Assembly (NCBI RefSeq): GCF_003634585.1
Contig: NZ_RBLG01000006.1
Span: forward strand, 21,743 to 85,742
Length of the DNA: 64,000 nucleotides
From: Gillisia mitskevichiae
GTDB taxonomy: Bacteria > Bacteroidota > Bacteroidia > Flavobacteriales > Flavobacteriaceae
Reading direction: 5' to 3'
A program made the position numbers and the translations under genes. The notes beneath the pieces are model-generated. The model made no database searches. It was not told the DNA's origin and worked only from the letters and a program-made list of their open reading frames with translations. This document shows positions 27,118 through 36,356 of this stretch, one piece after another. Each line of letters begins with the position of its first letter. Position 1 is the stretch's first letter.

Positions 27118-27747
27118 ATGAAAGCACACACTAAAGAAACACAGGCTACAATGACACCGGATAAGGCATTAAACTTTTTAAGAGAAGGTAATGTTAGATT
27201 CCAAAATAATTTAAAAGCAAATAGAAATCTTTTGGAGCAGGTAAATGATACCAGTGATGGGCAATTCCCTTTTGCAACAATATTAAGTTGCATAGATTCG
27301 AGAGTTTCGGCGGAGTTGGTTTTTGATCAAGGACTCGGTGATATTTTTAGTGTTCGTATTGCAGGTAATTTTGTGAACGAGGACATACTAGGTAGTATGG
27401 AATTTGCCTGTAAACTTGCAGGTACTAAACTAATTGTAGTCTTAGGTCATACCGCTTGTGGAGCAGTAAAAGGCGCTTGTGATGATGCTAAATTAGGTAA
27501 CCTAACAAATATGTTGGCGAAAATTAAACCAGCAGTAGAAGCCGTTAAAGAGCCTCAAGATATTAGTTTACGTAATTCTTCAAATTCAGAATTTGTAGAC
27601 AATGTTTCAGCAAAAAATGTACAACTAACCATAGATAGGATCTTGAAAGAAAGTGATGTACTAGCAGAAATGCAAAGCAATGGAGATATTAAAATTGTTG
27701 GAGCCATGTACGACATCAATACTGGAGAAGTTAATTTTTATGAATAA
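27118..27747 (+). CDS. Beta-class carbonic anhydrase
   Basis: A 209-residue beta-carbonic anhydrase with the zinc ligands C58, H111 and C114 (SCIDSR and GHTACGAVKGA) and the catalytic Asp/Arg pair D60/R62. It interconverts carbon dioxide and bicarbonate in the cytoplasm. Second gene of the operon with the SulP transporter and a DUF2490 protein two bases downstream, so the three probably serve inorganic carbon supply or pH control. Confidence 0.95.
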   Translation: MKAHTKETQATMTPDKALNFLREGNVRFQNNLKANRNLLEQVNDTSDGQFPFATILSCIDSRVSAELVFDQGLGDIFSVRIAGNFVNEDILGSMEFACKLAGTKLIVVLGHTACGAVKGACDDAKLGNLTNMLAKIKPAVEAVKEPQDISLRNSSNSEFVDNVSAKNVQLTIDRILKESDVLAEMQSNGDIKIVGAMYDINTGEVNFYE

Positions 27748-27749
27748 AA

Positions 27750-28436
27750 ATGAAACCTAAACTAGAATTAAAGAACAAAATTAAAATTGTAGCATTAACC
27801 TTAGGGTTGATGCTACCTTTTTTAACACAAGCTCAAGAAAGTGGTCTAGGAAATTGGATGATCTATATTGGAAATAAGAAGATAAATAAAAGCTGGAACC
27901 TTCATCATGAAGTTCAATATAGAAATTACAATGCACTGGGGGATTTGGAAATGTTACTTTTAAGAGCCGGATTAGGTTATACTTTTAATGAGGCTAAGAT
28001 CAATTTCTTAATAGGTTATGGCTATATTTTATCTAAGAACTATCTGTTAGATAGTGATGACAAAATATCTATAAATGAACATCGGATTTTTCAGCAATTA
28101 ACTTCCAAACAAAACATAGGGATCGTTCAAGTTAATCATCGATACCGTTTCGAACAACGATTTGTTGAAGAGGACTATAAAATGAGATTTAGATATTTCC
28201 TCGGTTTAAATATTCCTTTTAAAAACACAGAAGGTGTCAAGGAAAAATTCTACTTATCTGCTTACAATGAAATATTCTTAAATACTGAATCTTCAATTTT
28301 CGATAGGAATAGAGTTTATGGAGTACTAGGTTATCATCTTAACAAAAATATACGATTGGAGTTAGGGTATATGAACCAGTTTTTTGAAACGCGAAGTCGC
28401 GATCAAATCAATATTGTCACCTTCGTTAACTTTTAA
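27750..28436 (+). CDS. DUF2490 outer-membrane protein
   Basis: A 228-residue protein with a signal peptide (about residues 1-28, ending TQAQ). The mature part is a beta-barrel type with DUF2490 hallmarks: an opening GNWMIYIGNKKINKSWNLHHEVQYR (in outline), RYRFEQRF, and LGYMNQFFETRSRDQINIVTFVNF at the end, with a C-terminal Phe. It starts two bases after the carbonic anhydrase stop. It may form a pore for bicarbonate or carbonate in the outer membrane; that role is inferred from the operon. Confidence 0.8.
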   Translation: MKPKLELKNKIKIVALTLGLMLPFLTQAQESGLGNWMIYIGNKKINKSWNLHHEVQYRNYNALGDLEMLLLRAGLGYTFNEAKINFLIGYGYILSKNYLLDSDDKISINEHRIFQQLTSKQNIGIVQVNHRYRFEQRFVEEDYKMRFRYFLGLNIPFKNTEGVKEKFYLSAYNEIFLNTESSIFDRNRVYGVLGYHLNKNIRLELGYMNQFFETRSRDQINIVTFVNF

Positions 28437-28463
28437 TTGTAAAGATTATTCATAAACTTCTCA

Positions 28464-28603
28464 ATATGGGTTAGTCCCAAATTGCTGATATTCCGGTAAA
28501 AAGTGATATTTTAGGGACTCCGTAACAATTAATTAGGCCAACATTCGAATTACCTATAAGACTGTTCCTCTACTCCACGCTTCTTGGATAACTCAAGGCT
28601 CTT
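28464..28603 (+). repeat. Solitary degraded attC-like repeat O
   Basis: Contains AAAAAGTGATATTTTAGGGA at 28498-28516, TAGGCCAACA, and CTACTCCACGCTTCTTGGATAACTCAAGGCTCTT, which still resembles the right arm. It lies upstream of the rightward M28 peptidase gene. Confidence 0.6.
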
Positions 28604-28631
28604 GGAGATAATTTACTTAGAAAAATCGTTT

Positions 28632-30248
28632 ATGAGAAATTGTTTAAAGTTTTTAGTAATAATACTTTTTATAGGTTGTGAGAACAACAAAAAAGAAGCT
28701 TCTAATTTAGTAGAAGTAAATCAAACCACTATAGCTAATCATATCGAGAGGCTGGCTTCAAATGAGTTTTTAGGAAGAAAACCATTTACCGAAGGCGAAG
28801 AGAAAACAGTGAACTATTTAAAAGCTGAATTCGAAAAATTAGGGCTTGAGCCTGGAAATGCTGATAGTTTTTTTCAAGATGTTCCCATGGTGGAAATTAC
28901 AGGAACCCCTTCTGAAAATATGCTTATTTCCGGAAAAAATGATAGCTTCAATTTAAAATATTTAAAAGATTTTGTTGCAACCACTAACAAAGCAGTAGAG
29001 AATGTAAACCTAAAAAACTCCGAACTAGTTTTTGCAGGCTATGGAATAGTTGCTCCTGAATATGGATGGAATGATTATAAAGGAATTGATTGGGAAGGAA
29101 AAACTGCTGTTGTATTAATTAATGATCCTGGATTTAAATCTGCAGATTCTACTTTATTTAAAGGAAATGAAATGACCTATTATGGAAGATGGACCTATAA
29201 ATATGAAGAAGCTGCTAGACAAGGCGCTTCCGGATTGATCATTATACATGATACCGAGCCAGCCTCATATGGCTGGAATGTAATAGAATCTAGTTGGAGC
29301 GGAGCTCAATTAACTATTGAAAGTGATTCTCCTCTATTAAATATTGAATCATGGATAAGTAGCGAAAGTGCAAAAAAAATGTTCGAAGTTTCAGCAATGA
29401 AAGATCAAGATTATAAAGCTCTATCCAGAGATAAAAACTTTAAACCAATTCCTTTAGATTTAAAAGTTTCTGTTTCCATTCAAAATAAGATCAAAAAAGA
29501 CATTTCAAAGAATGTAGTAGCAATGATACTTGGCACAGACAGGAAAGATGAAGTGATCGTGTATTCTGCACATTGGGATCATTTAGGTGTGGGAAAAGCA
29601 ATTGATGGGGATTCCATTTACAATGGAGCGGTAGACAATGCGTCTGGAACAGCAGGTTTATTGGCATTGGCAGAAGCCTACAAAAAAAGTTCGCCTACAA
29701 AACGTTCTATAGTTTTCATTGCCCTTACTGGAGAAGAGCAAGGATTATTAGGTTCAGCATATTATGCAGAAAATCCAATTTTTGATCCTAAAAAAACGGT
29801 AGCCAATATAAATATGGATGCATTAGCTAGTCCAGGAAAGATGAAAGATCTTACAATTACTGGTTATGGCCAATCCGAAATGGATGAATATGCCGAGGAG
29901 GCCGCAATTGCCCAGGATAGATACATTATTCCTGATCCAGAATCTGAAAAAGGATATTTTTTTAGATCAGATCATTTTAATTTTGCGAAAATTGGAATTC
30001 CTGCTTTATACGCCAGTGGAACTTACGAAGGCTTTGATACTAGTATCGAAGAAATTAAAAAGTTAAATGACAATTATAATACTTATAAATATCATCAACC
30101 TTCAGATGAATACAATGCTGAAACAACAGAATTAAGCGGAATTCAATTAGATCTTCAACTGTTTTTTAATGTAGGCTTTAAATTAGCTAACGAAGATTAT
30201 TTTCCAAAATGGTACGATGGGAGTGAATTTAAAGCTGCTAGAAAATAA
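28632..30248 (+). CDS. M28-family aminopeptidase-like lipoprotein with PA domain
   Basis: A 538-residue lipoprotein (Cys16, FIGC). A protease-associated domain lies at about 130-250 (ELVFAGYGIVAPEYGWNDY) and the M28 zinc domain at about 295-530. The metal ligands are visible: H314 and D316 (SAHWDHLG; the family ligand is one of these), D335 (VDNASGT), E368/E369 (TGEEQG), D396 (NMDA) and H448 (SDHFNF). These enzymes release N-terminal amino acids outside the cytoplasm. The frame is open to 28584 but that part lies in repeat O, so the ATG at 28632 is used. Monocistronic. Confidence 0.9.
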   Translation: MRNCLKFLVIILFIGCENNKKEASNLVEVNQTTIANHIERLASNEFLGRKPFTEGEEKTVNYLKAEFEKLGLEPGNADSFFQDVPMVEITGTPSENMLISGKNDSFNLKYLKDFVATTNKAVENVNLKNSELVFAGYGIVAPEYGWNDYKGIDWEGKTAVVLINDPGFKSADSTLFKGNEMTYYGRWTYKYEEAARQGASGLIIIHDTEPASYGWNVIESSWSGAQLTIESDSPLLNIESWISSESAKKMFEVSAMKDQDYKALSRDKNFKPIPLDLKVSVSIQNKIKKDISKNVVAMILGTDRKDEVIVYSAHWDHLGVGKAIDGDSIYNGAVDNASGTAGLLALAEAYKKSSPTKRSIVFIALTGEEQGLLGSAYYAENPIFDPKKTVANINMDALASPGKMKDLTITGYGQSEMDEYAEEAAIAQDRYIIPDPESEKGYFFRSDHFNFAKIGIPALYASGTYEGFDTSIEEIKKLNDNYNTYKYHQPSDEYNAETTELSGIQLDLQLFFNVGFKLANEDYFPKWYDGSEFKAARK

Positions 30249-30331
30249 GCCTGACTAATAATCACCAATAAGATTTTAATTCCTAAAAAATTCCTTTAAA
30301 GCAATTCATTGTTTGTCATATCTAAGAATTT

Positions 30332-30339
30332 TATATTTG
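30332..30339 (+). promoter_or_regulatory. Promoter box of the chloride-channel gene
   Basis: TATATTTG with TTTG at 30312-30315 upstream. The box lies inside the longer TTG-started frame (30309), which supports the ATG at 30354 as the true start. Confidence 0.5.
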
Positions 30340-30353
30340 ACAAAATATCTGAA

Positions 30354-31634
30354 ATGAAATTGCACCGAAGGCGAAAATTAATTAGCTATCTAAATATATT
30401 AGATCAACCAATTAGTTTCAACCCCTTTGTATTTAGTCGCACTTTCTTATTATGGGCATTATTAGGCTTAATTGGTGGCCTAATTGCAGGTATCTATTGG
30501 ATAATCCTGGAGTTTTTAACCCACCAAATAGCTGTTTTTGAAGGTTGGCAAGTAATCCCTGTAATGTCTGTTTGTGGTCTATTAGCAGGATTAATTATAC
30601 ATTTTATTGGGGATCCTGGAGAAATTCATTTAATAGTAGATAATATTAAGTTCAATAAAGGAAAGCTCGACCCCAAGAATAATCCCTCCATGATCTTATC
30701 TTCTTTACTATGTGTAGCCTCTGGCGGCAGTTTAGGTCCTGAAGCTCCTTTAGTACAAGTTACTGGCTCTACCGGAACTTGGCTTGGTAAAATATTTAGG
30801 CTTAAAGGAGAAGAATTAAGATCTCTAAGTATTGCAGGAATGGCATCTGGATTTACGGCATTATTTGGTGCACCATTGGGTGGGAGTTTATTTTCATTAG
30901 AAATCTTACATCATAAACATGCGCTCGAATATTACAAGGCGATAATACCTGCTTTAGTTGCAAGTTGTTTTAGTTACGTGATATTTGCTCTAGTTGTTCA
31001 CTTAGGGCTTGGCGCCGTTTGGAACTTATCTGCTTATGAATATTCTGGAATATTTGATTTTGGAAGTGCAATACTTTTTGCAATAATAGCTACTGCAATT
31101 GGCTGGGGGTTTATTTATTGTGTAAAGTTTTTCAAGTTTCTATTTAAAAAACAGGAAACACCAATCTACATAAAAACCTTAATTGGTGGAATTTTATTAG
31201 GGGTAATTTCCTATTACCTACCTATTACTAGATACTTTGGTCACCACGAATTAAATGAATTACTTATAAATGATCTTGATTTAAATTTATTACTACTGAT
31301 TTTGTTTTTTAAAATTGTTGCTATTTCTATTACCGTAACTTCAGGCTGGAGAGGTGGGTTTATTATCCCATTGTTTTTTGTTGGCGCAACTTTAGGCTTG
31401 ATCATTCATCAAATATTTCCAGGTACAAATCTCACGTTAGCAATAATAAGTTGCATGGCAGCCATAAATGTATGTGTGACTAGAACTCCTATGAGCACTA
31501 CTATTTTGCTGGCAACTTTAACTGGGTTCTCATATTTTATCCCTATACTATTTGCAAGCTTAACAGGTTATTTCTTAGCACCAAAAATTCCATTTATAAG
31601 TTCTCAAATGGGAATTGGAGAAATAAACACCTAA
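30354..31634 (+). CDS. ClC-type chloride channel/transporter
   Basis: A 426-residue membrane protein of the voltage-gated chloride channel family. The selectivity-filter signatures are present: GGSLGPEAP (GxxGPEGP-like), AGMASGFTALFGAPLGGSLFSLE (in outline; the GxFxP-like segment) and GWRGGFIIPLFFVGATLG, with about ten helices. There is no CBS domain. The glutamate in GPEAP suggests a Cl-/H+ exchanger. It is transcribed alone. Confidence 0.85.
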   Translation: MKLHRRRKLISYLNILDQPISFNPFVFSRTFLLWALLGLIGGLIAGIYWIILEFLTHQIAVFEGWQVIPVMSVCGLLAGLIIHFIGDPGEIHLIVDNIKFNKGKLDPKNNPSMILSSLLCVASGGSLGPEAPLVQVTGSTGTWLGKIFRLKGEELRSLSIAGMASGFTALFGAPLGGSLFSLEILHHKHALEYYKAIIPALVASCFSYVIFALVVHLGLGAVWNLSAYEYSGIFDFGSAILFAIIATAIGWGFIYCVKFFKFLFKKQETPIYIKTLIGGILLGVISYYLPITRYFGHHELNELLINDLDLNLLLLILFFKIVAISITVTSGWRGGFIIPLFFVGATLGLIIHQIFPGTNLTLAIISCMAAINVCVTRTPMSTTILLATLTGFSYFIPILFASLTGYFLAPKIPFISSQMGIGEINT

Positions 31635-31885
31635 CTCTTCCCAAGAATACTGATTATTTATAGTTACTTTTTGGAACCGCCAACCTATTACGAATTTCAA
31701 TTTATTCTGAAATTAATAGAAAGGGATGATCTTAAATTATTTGAGTGATTAATTGGTATTAATAAGTCCTAAAACCTTTTAATTAAAAGCTTTCCCCTAT
31801 AAACTGAAGAACAATATTTAACAGTACGAATTTATTATAAGCCTCTAACCCAATCCTATTAGGCTAGAGACATTTAATTAAGTTG

Positions 31886-32401
31886 CTATTCTAGTTCCAT
31901 TCCAGATTTAACAGGGCCGGTAGTAGTACTCATATCTCTTACACAGATGTATTTGCCATTACGTTTTTCAAAATATGACATGTTGTAACCATTTTCCACT
32001 TCTTTTCCAGAAGAATCGAAATCTGTCCAAGAACCTATTTCAACTGCCGAATCCCCTTCAATAAATAAGTCTACAATTTTATAAACGCTATAATTTCCCG
32101 TGGTATCATTCGCAATATTATTTGCAATAGATTCTCTTATAGCTGCTTTACCAGATAATGGCTTCTTATTTCTGCTATAACTAATCGCATCGTCGCTATA
32201 ATATGCCGCAACAGCATCGGCATCTTTATTCTTTTCTCCTGCCGCATATGCATCTTCCATAGCTTGAATCTCAGCCATAACTTTCTCCTTATCTACTGGT
32301 TCTTCAACTGTTTCCTTTTTTTCAGTAGAGGTACAAGCAACAAATGTAACCAGGCTGAAGAGCAATATTCCAAATAGTCTAATGTATTGTTTCATAATCA
32401 T
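31886..32401 (-). CDS. SnoaL/DUF4440-like lipoprotein
   Basis: A 171-residue lipoprotein (lipobox FVAC) with a SnoaL-like NTF2 fold: a first helix AIQAMEDAYAAGEKNKDADAVAAYYSDDA (in outline), the typical SRNKKPLSGKAAIRES and a beta sheet through IGSWTDFDSSGKEVENGYNMSYFEKRNGKY (in outline). DUF4440 proteins are small binding or isomerase-like domains with mostly unknown roles. An alternative start lies at 32395. An imperfect hairpin at 31842-31870 lies downstream and may end transcription. Confidence 0.8.
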   Translation of the reverse strand: MIMKQYIRLFGILLFSLVTFVACTSTEKKETVEEPVDKEKVMAEIQAMEDAYAAGEKNKDADAVAAYYSDDAISYSRNKKPLSGKAAIRESIANNIANDTTGNYSVYKIVDLFIEGDSAVEIGSWTDFDSSGKEVENGYNMSYFEKRNGKYICVRDMSTTTGPVKSGMELE

Positions 32402-32753
32402 TAATTTTTGGTTTGATTATGAATATACAACTTAAGAGGCGAAATAACTATAGAATTCAGGAATACAATTACGATTAATTTAAGAAATACTGAATTTTCC
32501 TACATATTTTATAATTATTATTCAAAAAGTTAGCATATATCCGAATTTTTAGTAATATCTGCAATAATTCATATTTATAAGAATTTCAACTTTACGCATA
32601 TCAGCTAAAGCTATATAGTAGATTTTTACTTAAAAAATGATATTTTAGACGACAAGCTTTAATGCCCCCAATGGTAATTTTAATAGTATTACTAAATGTT
32701 ATTAATTATGGCTTAAGTGAAATAATACATCTCTTTAAATAGATCAACAATTA
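32402..32753 (+). other. Intergenic region with degraded repeat P
   Basis: A divergent upstream region between the SnoaL-like and hydroxylase genes. A remnant of the 124-bp repeat lies at about 32598-32715, recognised by TAAAAAATGATATTTTAGAC at 32631-32650. The rest is featureless AT-rich DNA. Confidence 0.45.
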
Positions 32754-33332
32754 ATGGCAGTTCAACAATTTAAAGATAGGATACAATTACCTTTTACATT
32801 CGATGTAAACAAAATGCTTGAGGAATCACTCGCACTTAAACAAAAACATTACGAATATTATAAAGTTATTTCTTTACGTGCCCCTGCCCATCTTGTAGAC
32901 TCATCATTAGCATTTCCTACAGCTGTAGGAGATTATGCAGATGGCTCGTGGACAGCTTGGATGGATACACCTAATTTAGAAAAGTCTCCATATTTAAAGG
33001 GTATAATAGATGAGTTCTCACAATACACGACGGTAAATTTGGTTAGATTATTATTCTTAGCACCAAATTCTGAAGTAAAAGAACATACAGATCCAACATT
33101 AGCTTTAGAGGAAGAAAATTCTATGATTAGACTTACCATTCCTATTGATAATAAAGATGGAGTAGAATTTTTCTTAAATAACTCATTAGTATCTATGAAG
33201 GAAGGAGAATGTTGGTATTTACGCCTTTCAGATCCTCATCGGGTTCTTAATAACAGTAGTAAGGACCGTATTAATTTAACAATAGATTTAACCCCGAATC
33301 AAAAGATTATCGATATCATTAATAATAGTTAA
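32754..33332 (+). CDS. Aspartyl/asparaginyl beta-hydroxylase-like dioxygenase
   Basis: A 192-residue protein of the aspartyl/asparaginyl beta-hydroxylase family (cupin-type, iron/2-oxoglutarate). The iron ligands fit an HxD...H pattern: H111 and D113 (VKEHTDPTLAL) and H162 (SDPHRVLNNSS); a conserved Arg follows (R172). Other family signs are VNLVRLLFLAPNSEV and WYLRLSDPHR. The substrate could be a protein or a peptide; unknown. It is followed at 38 bases by a VOC gene in the same direction. Confidence 0.8.
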   Translation: MAVQQFKDRIQLPFTFDVNKMLEESLALKQKHYEYYKVISLRAPAHLVDSSLAFPTAVGDYADGSWTAWMDTPNLEKSPYLKGIIDEFSQYTTVNLVRLLFLAPNSEVKEHTDPTLALEEENSMIRLTIPIDNKDGVEFFLNNSLVSMKEGECWYLRLSDPHRVLNNSSKDRINLTIDLTPNQKIIDIINNS

Positions 33333-33370
33333 TTTTATTAGATATACTATTAATCCTTAAATTAGAAAAT

Positions 33371-33742
33371 ATGAAATTAGGTGCATTTTCGATTAGTCTT
33401 AATGTTAAAGATATAGAGACTTCAAAGCAATTTTATGAAAACCTAGGGTTTACAATTCTTGGAGGAGATATTGAAAATAAATATCTTATTATGAAAAATG
33501 AAAATTCTATCATTGGATTATTCCAAGGAATGTTTGAGAAAAATATTCTAACATTTAATCCAGGCTGGGATGAAAATGCTAACAATATTGAGAGGTTTAA
33601 TGACATTCGAGAAATTCAAAATAAGCTTAAGAACAAAGGAGTTAAAATAGAAACTGAAATAGATCCAACAACTACTGGCCCTGCTAGTTTTACAATCACC
33701 GATCCAGATGGAAATGTTATTTTATTAGATCAACATCGTTAA
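33371..33742 (+). CDS. VOC-family protein
   Basis: A 123-residue glyoxalase-like protein: SISLNVKDIETSKQFYENLGF (in outline) opens the first module, a second module ends FTITDPDGNVILLDQH. The C-terminal metal position Glu is replaced by Asp in LLDQH. Substrate unknown. It probably shares a transcript with the hydroxylase gene upstream. Confidence 0.85.
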   Translation: MKLGAFSISLNVKDIETSKQFYENLGFTILGGDIENKYLIMKNENSIIGLFQGMFEKNILTFNPGWDENANNIERFNDIREIQNKLKNKGVKIETEIDPTTTGPASFTITDPDGNVILLDQHR

Positions 33743-33861
33743 ATTATTTTGGATTTTTTATAAAATGTCTAAAGGAGAAATCTTCTTTTCTAAATTTAAC
33801 TGTTCAATCAAACAGCTATAGGGGTAATCCCCTTCTCTTATTTGCTACATAAATCATTATA

Positions 33862-34701
33862 ATGCCAATAGAAAACATCCCAGAGATATTTATTGAAGAC
33901 TCAAAAGCACACCCGCACTTATTTGTTTATGACTTTAAAATGACCAGTGATGTCGTGAAAAGCAAGGTGAATTTAAGCATGAATATGTTTAGTTTTTTAC
34001 AAGTTGGGAAAAAACAAGTCCACTTTGCAGACACCTCTGTTGCAGTTAATAAACAACAATCTTTACTTCTTAAAAAAGGAAATTGGCTCTGGACAGAATT
34101 ATTGGATACGGAAGCTATTTATTATTGTAAACTTTTCTTTTTTTCTGAAAAAAAATTGACCGATTTTTTAAGCAAGTACACAAATAACATACAACCTACT
34201 AAGGATGAAATCCCATATTTCGTGATTGAGAATGATCCTTATATTACCTCCTTCTTAAACTCATTATCTAATTTAAATACCAATAATGCAGGCTTTATGG
34301 AAGCCCTCCTTTTAGTGAAATTTGAGGAAATTTTATTGTATTTACTTCATAAATACGGGACTAAATTTGAATTATATCTACATTCATTAATATCTAAAGA
34401 AGTCTCACCTTTTAAAAAGGTAGTTGAAAGCAATGTATATTCAAATTTAAAGTTGGAGGAAATTGCTTTTCTATGCAATATGAGCTTATCTACCTTTAAA
34501 CGATATTTCACGGCTGAATATAAGCAAGCTCCTGGCAAATGGCTTCAGGATAAGCGTCTTCAAAAGGCAAAAGACATTTTACAAGAAGGCACATTAAAAC
34601 CTTCGGAGGTTTATCTTGAAATAGGATACAACAATCTATCTAACTTCAGTATTGCTTTTAAAAACAAATTCGGAGTGAGTCCAACAGATATTTCTAACTA
34701 G
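33862..34701 (+). CDS. AraC-family transcriptional regulator
   Basis: A 279-residue regulator with an N-terminal cupin-like sensing domain (about 1-170) and a C-terminal AraC HTH pair: LKLEEIAFLCNMSLSTFKRYFTAEYKQAPGKWLQDKRL (described by its ends) and PSEVYLEIGYNNLSNFSIAFKNKFGVSPTDI (likewise). The target is not obvious; the hydroxylase and VOC genes just upstream are candidates. A hairpin covering the stop codon (CCAACAGA...TCTGTTGG, 34681-34714) may end transcription before the convergent symporter gene. Confidence 0.88.
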   Translation: MPIENIPEIFIEDSKAHPHLFVYDFKMTSDVVKSKVNLSMNMFSFLQVGKKQVHFADTSVAVNKQQSLLLKKGNWLWTELLDTEAIYYCKLFFFSEKKLTDFLSKYTNNIQPTKDEIPYFVIENDPYITSFLNSLSNLNTNNAGFMEALLLVKFEEILLYLLHKYGTKFELYLHSLISKEVSPFKKVVESNVYSNLKLEEIAFLCNMSLSTFKRYFTAEYKQAPGKWLQDKRLQKAKDILQEGTLKPSEVYLEIGYNNLSNFSIAFKNKFGVSPTDISN

Positions 34702-34748
34702 AAATTTCTGTTGGGCTATTTAGTATGGATTTAACTAGAATCTTTAAT

Positions 34749-35924
34749 TTAAGCGACCAACTTTTCTTTGGTTATCTCATTAACAACTATTGAAATAGCC
34801 CCATCTCCAGTAACATTACAAGCAGTACCAAAACTATCCATAGCTATATAAAGGGCGATCATTAATCCTAACATTTCTTCATTAAAACCTAACATAGACT
34901 GCAAGATCCCTACAGCTGCCATAATTGCGCCTCCAGGTACTCCTGGGGCTGCGATCATTGCGATTCCCAGCACAAAAATAAATCCGGCAAAGAGTGTAAA
35001 ACTAAAAGGCATTCCGTGTAAAATCATTAAGGCCATGGCACAGGCGGTAATTTTCATGATACTACCAGATAAGTGTATAGTTGCACATAAGGGAACAACG
35101 AAGCCTGCAATTTTTTCTGAAACTCCATTTTTTAGAGTCTGTTCTAAGGTAACCGGAATGGTAGCTGCAGAAGATTGTGTCCCCAATGCAGTAAAGTAAG
35201 CGGGCATCATAGTGGCTAATAGCTTGATAGGGTTTTTCTTTGTGATCACCCCTGCAATAGTGTATTGAAGCAATAAAAGTAAAATGTGCAAAGCAAAAAT
35301 AACTCCTATAATACTTATGAAAACGGAGAGGATAGAAAACACTTTTCCACTATAAGACATACTCACAAAGATGCCTAAAATAAATATCGGCAATAGAGGT
35401 ACGATCACGTTTTCGATTAGTTGCATTATAATTTTCTGAAAATCTTTAACCACATGTTTTAAACTTGATTTCTCTTGATAGGAAAGTCCCAAACCTATAA
35501 TAAACGCAAGCACCAATGAAGACATTACATCTAATACCGGAGGTATGTTAATACTGAAATATGGTAATAATTCACGACCCGAATCGGCTATTTGGGCTGC
35601 TTCATTTACATGGGTTTCTAAAAGTTGTGGAAAAATGTTGGAAGCTGTAAAATAGGTCATGAACCCCGAAAACAAGGTTGAGCCGTATGCGATAGCAGCT
35701 GTTAGCAATAATAATTTCCCGGCACCTTTACCAAGATCAGCAATGGCTGGCATTATTAATCCCATTATAATTAAGGGAATAGCGAAGTTTAAGAACTGTC
35801 CAAAAAAAGCATTGAAAGTCGTAAATATTCGATTTACAGATTCTGGTAAATATTGCCCGAAAACAATACCTAATACTATGGCTAGAAAAACTTTAAATAG
35901 TAAATTCGAAAATAAACGCTTCAT
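34749..35924 (-). CDS. Dicarboxylate/amino acid:cation symporter
   Basis: A 391-residue transporter of the SDF (GltP/DctA) family. It has about eight membrane helices and two hairpins, the serine-rich hairpin motif LGTQSSAATIP and the conserved DSFGTACNVTGDGAI region that binds substrate and sodium. The family takes up glutamate, aspartate or C4-dicarboxylates with Na+ or H+. It reads leftward, convergent with the AraC gene. Slightly short for the family but complete. Confidence 0.88.
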   Translation of the reverse strand: MKRLFSNLLFKVFLAIVLGIVFGQYLPESVNRIFTTFNAFFGQFLNFAIPLIIMGLIMPAIADLGKGAGKLLLLTAAIAYGSTLFSGFMTYFTASNIFPQLLETHVNEAAQIADSGRELLPYFSINIPPVLDVMSSLVLAFIIGLGLSYQEKSSLKHVVKDFQKIIMQLIENVIVPLLPIFILGIFVSMSYSGKVFSILSVFISIIGVIFALHILLLLLQYTIAGVITKKNPIKLLATMMPAYFTALGTQSSAATIPVTLEQTLKNGVSEKIAGFVVPLCATIHLSGSIMKITACAMALMILHGMPFSFTLFAGFIFVLGIAMIAAPGVPGGAIMAAVGILQSMLGFNEEMLGLMIALYIAMDSFGTACNVTGDGAISIVVNEITKEKLVA

Positions 35925-36356
35925 ATTATATGCTAATTTAGAAAAGACAAGACCTGACTTCCCGTAGGTTATTTAAGCCCGCTAATATAAAGCCAACTTG
36001 AAGAACGGAGCTTCTATAGCAAATCTTTTTATATTATAAATGTTAACATTATTTAGCTGCTAGATATTGGCTGTAACAACCTGACTAACTTTATGATAGC
36101 GCTTAAAAATGCACTTGAATTTAGTTCAATTAATATTTTAAATTAAAAACCATAAAGTTAAATAATTGATATTCAGCTAGATGATATTTGTTAAAAGGTT
36201 TAACAACCAGCCGATTTTCAATTTGACCTTTTTTCATAAGTTTATGAACCATATCAATAACTTATAAGGCTAGGGCTCCTCTTATATTTGCACTGTAATT
36301 AATACCTCTCAAATTAAGCAAGTATTAGTACAGATTAATAAACTAAAAATTTTATT
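35925..36356. other. 432-bp divergent promoter region
   Basis: Between the leftward symporter and the rightward aldehyde dehydrogenase. TATATTTG at 36283-36290 fits the Bacteroidota -7 box and would drive the dehydrogenase with a leader of about 60 bases. No ORF or repeat is seen. Confidence 0.55.
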
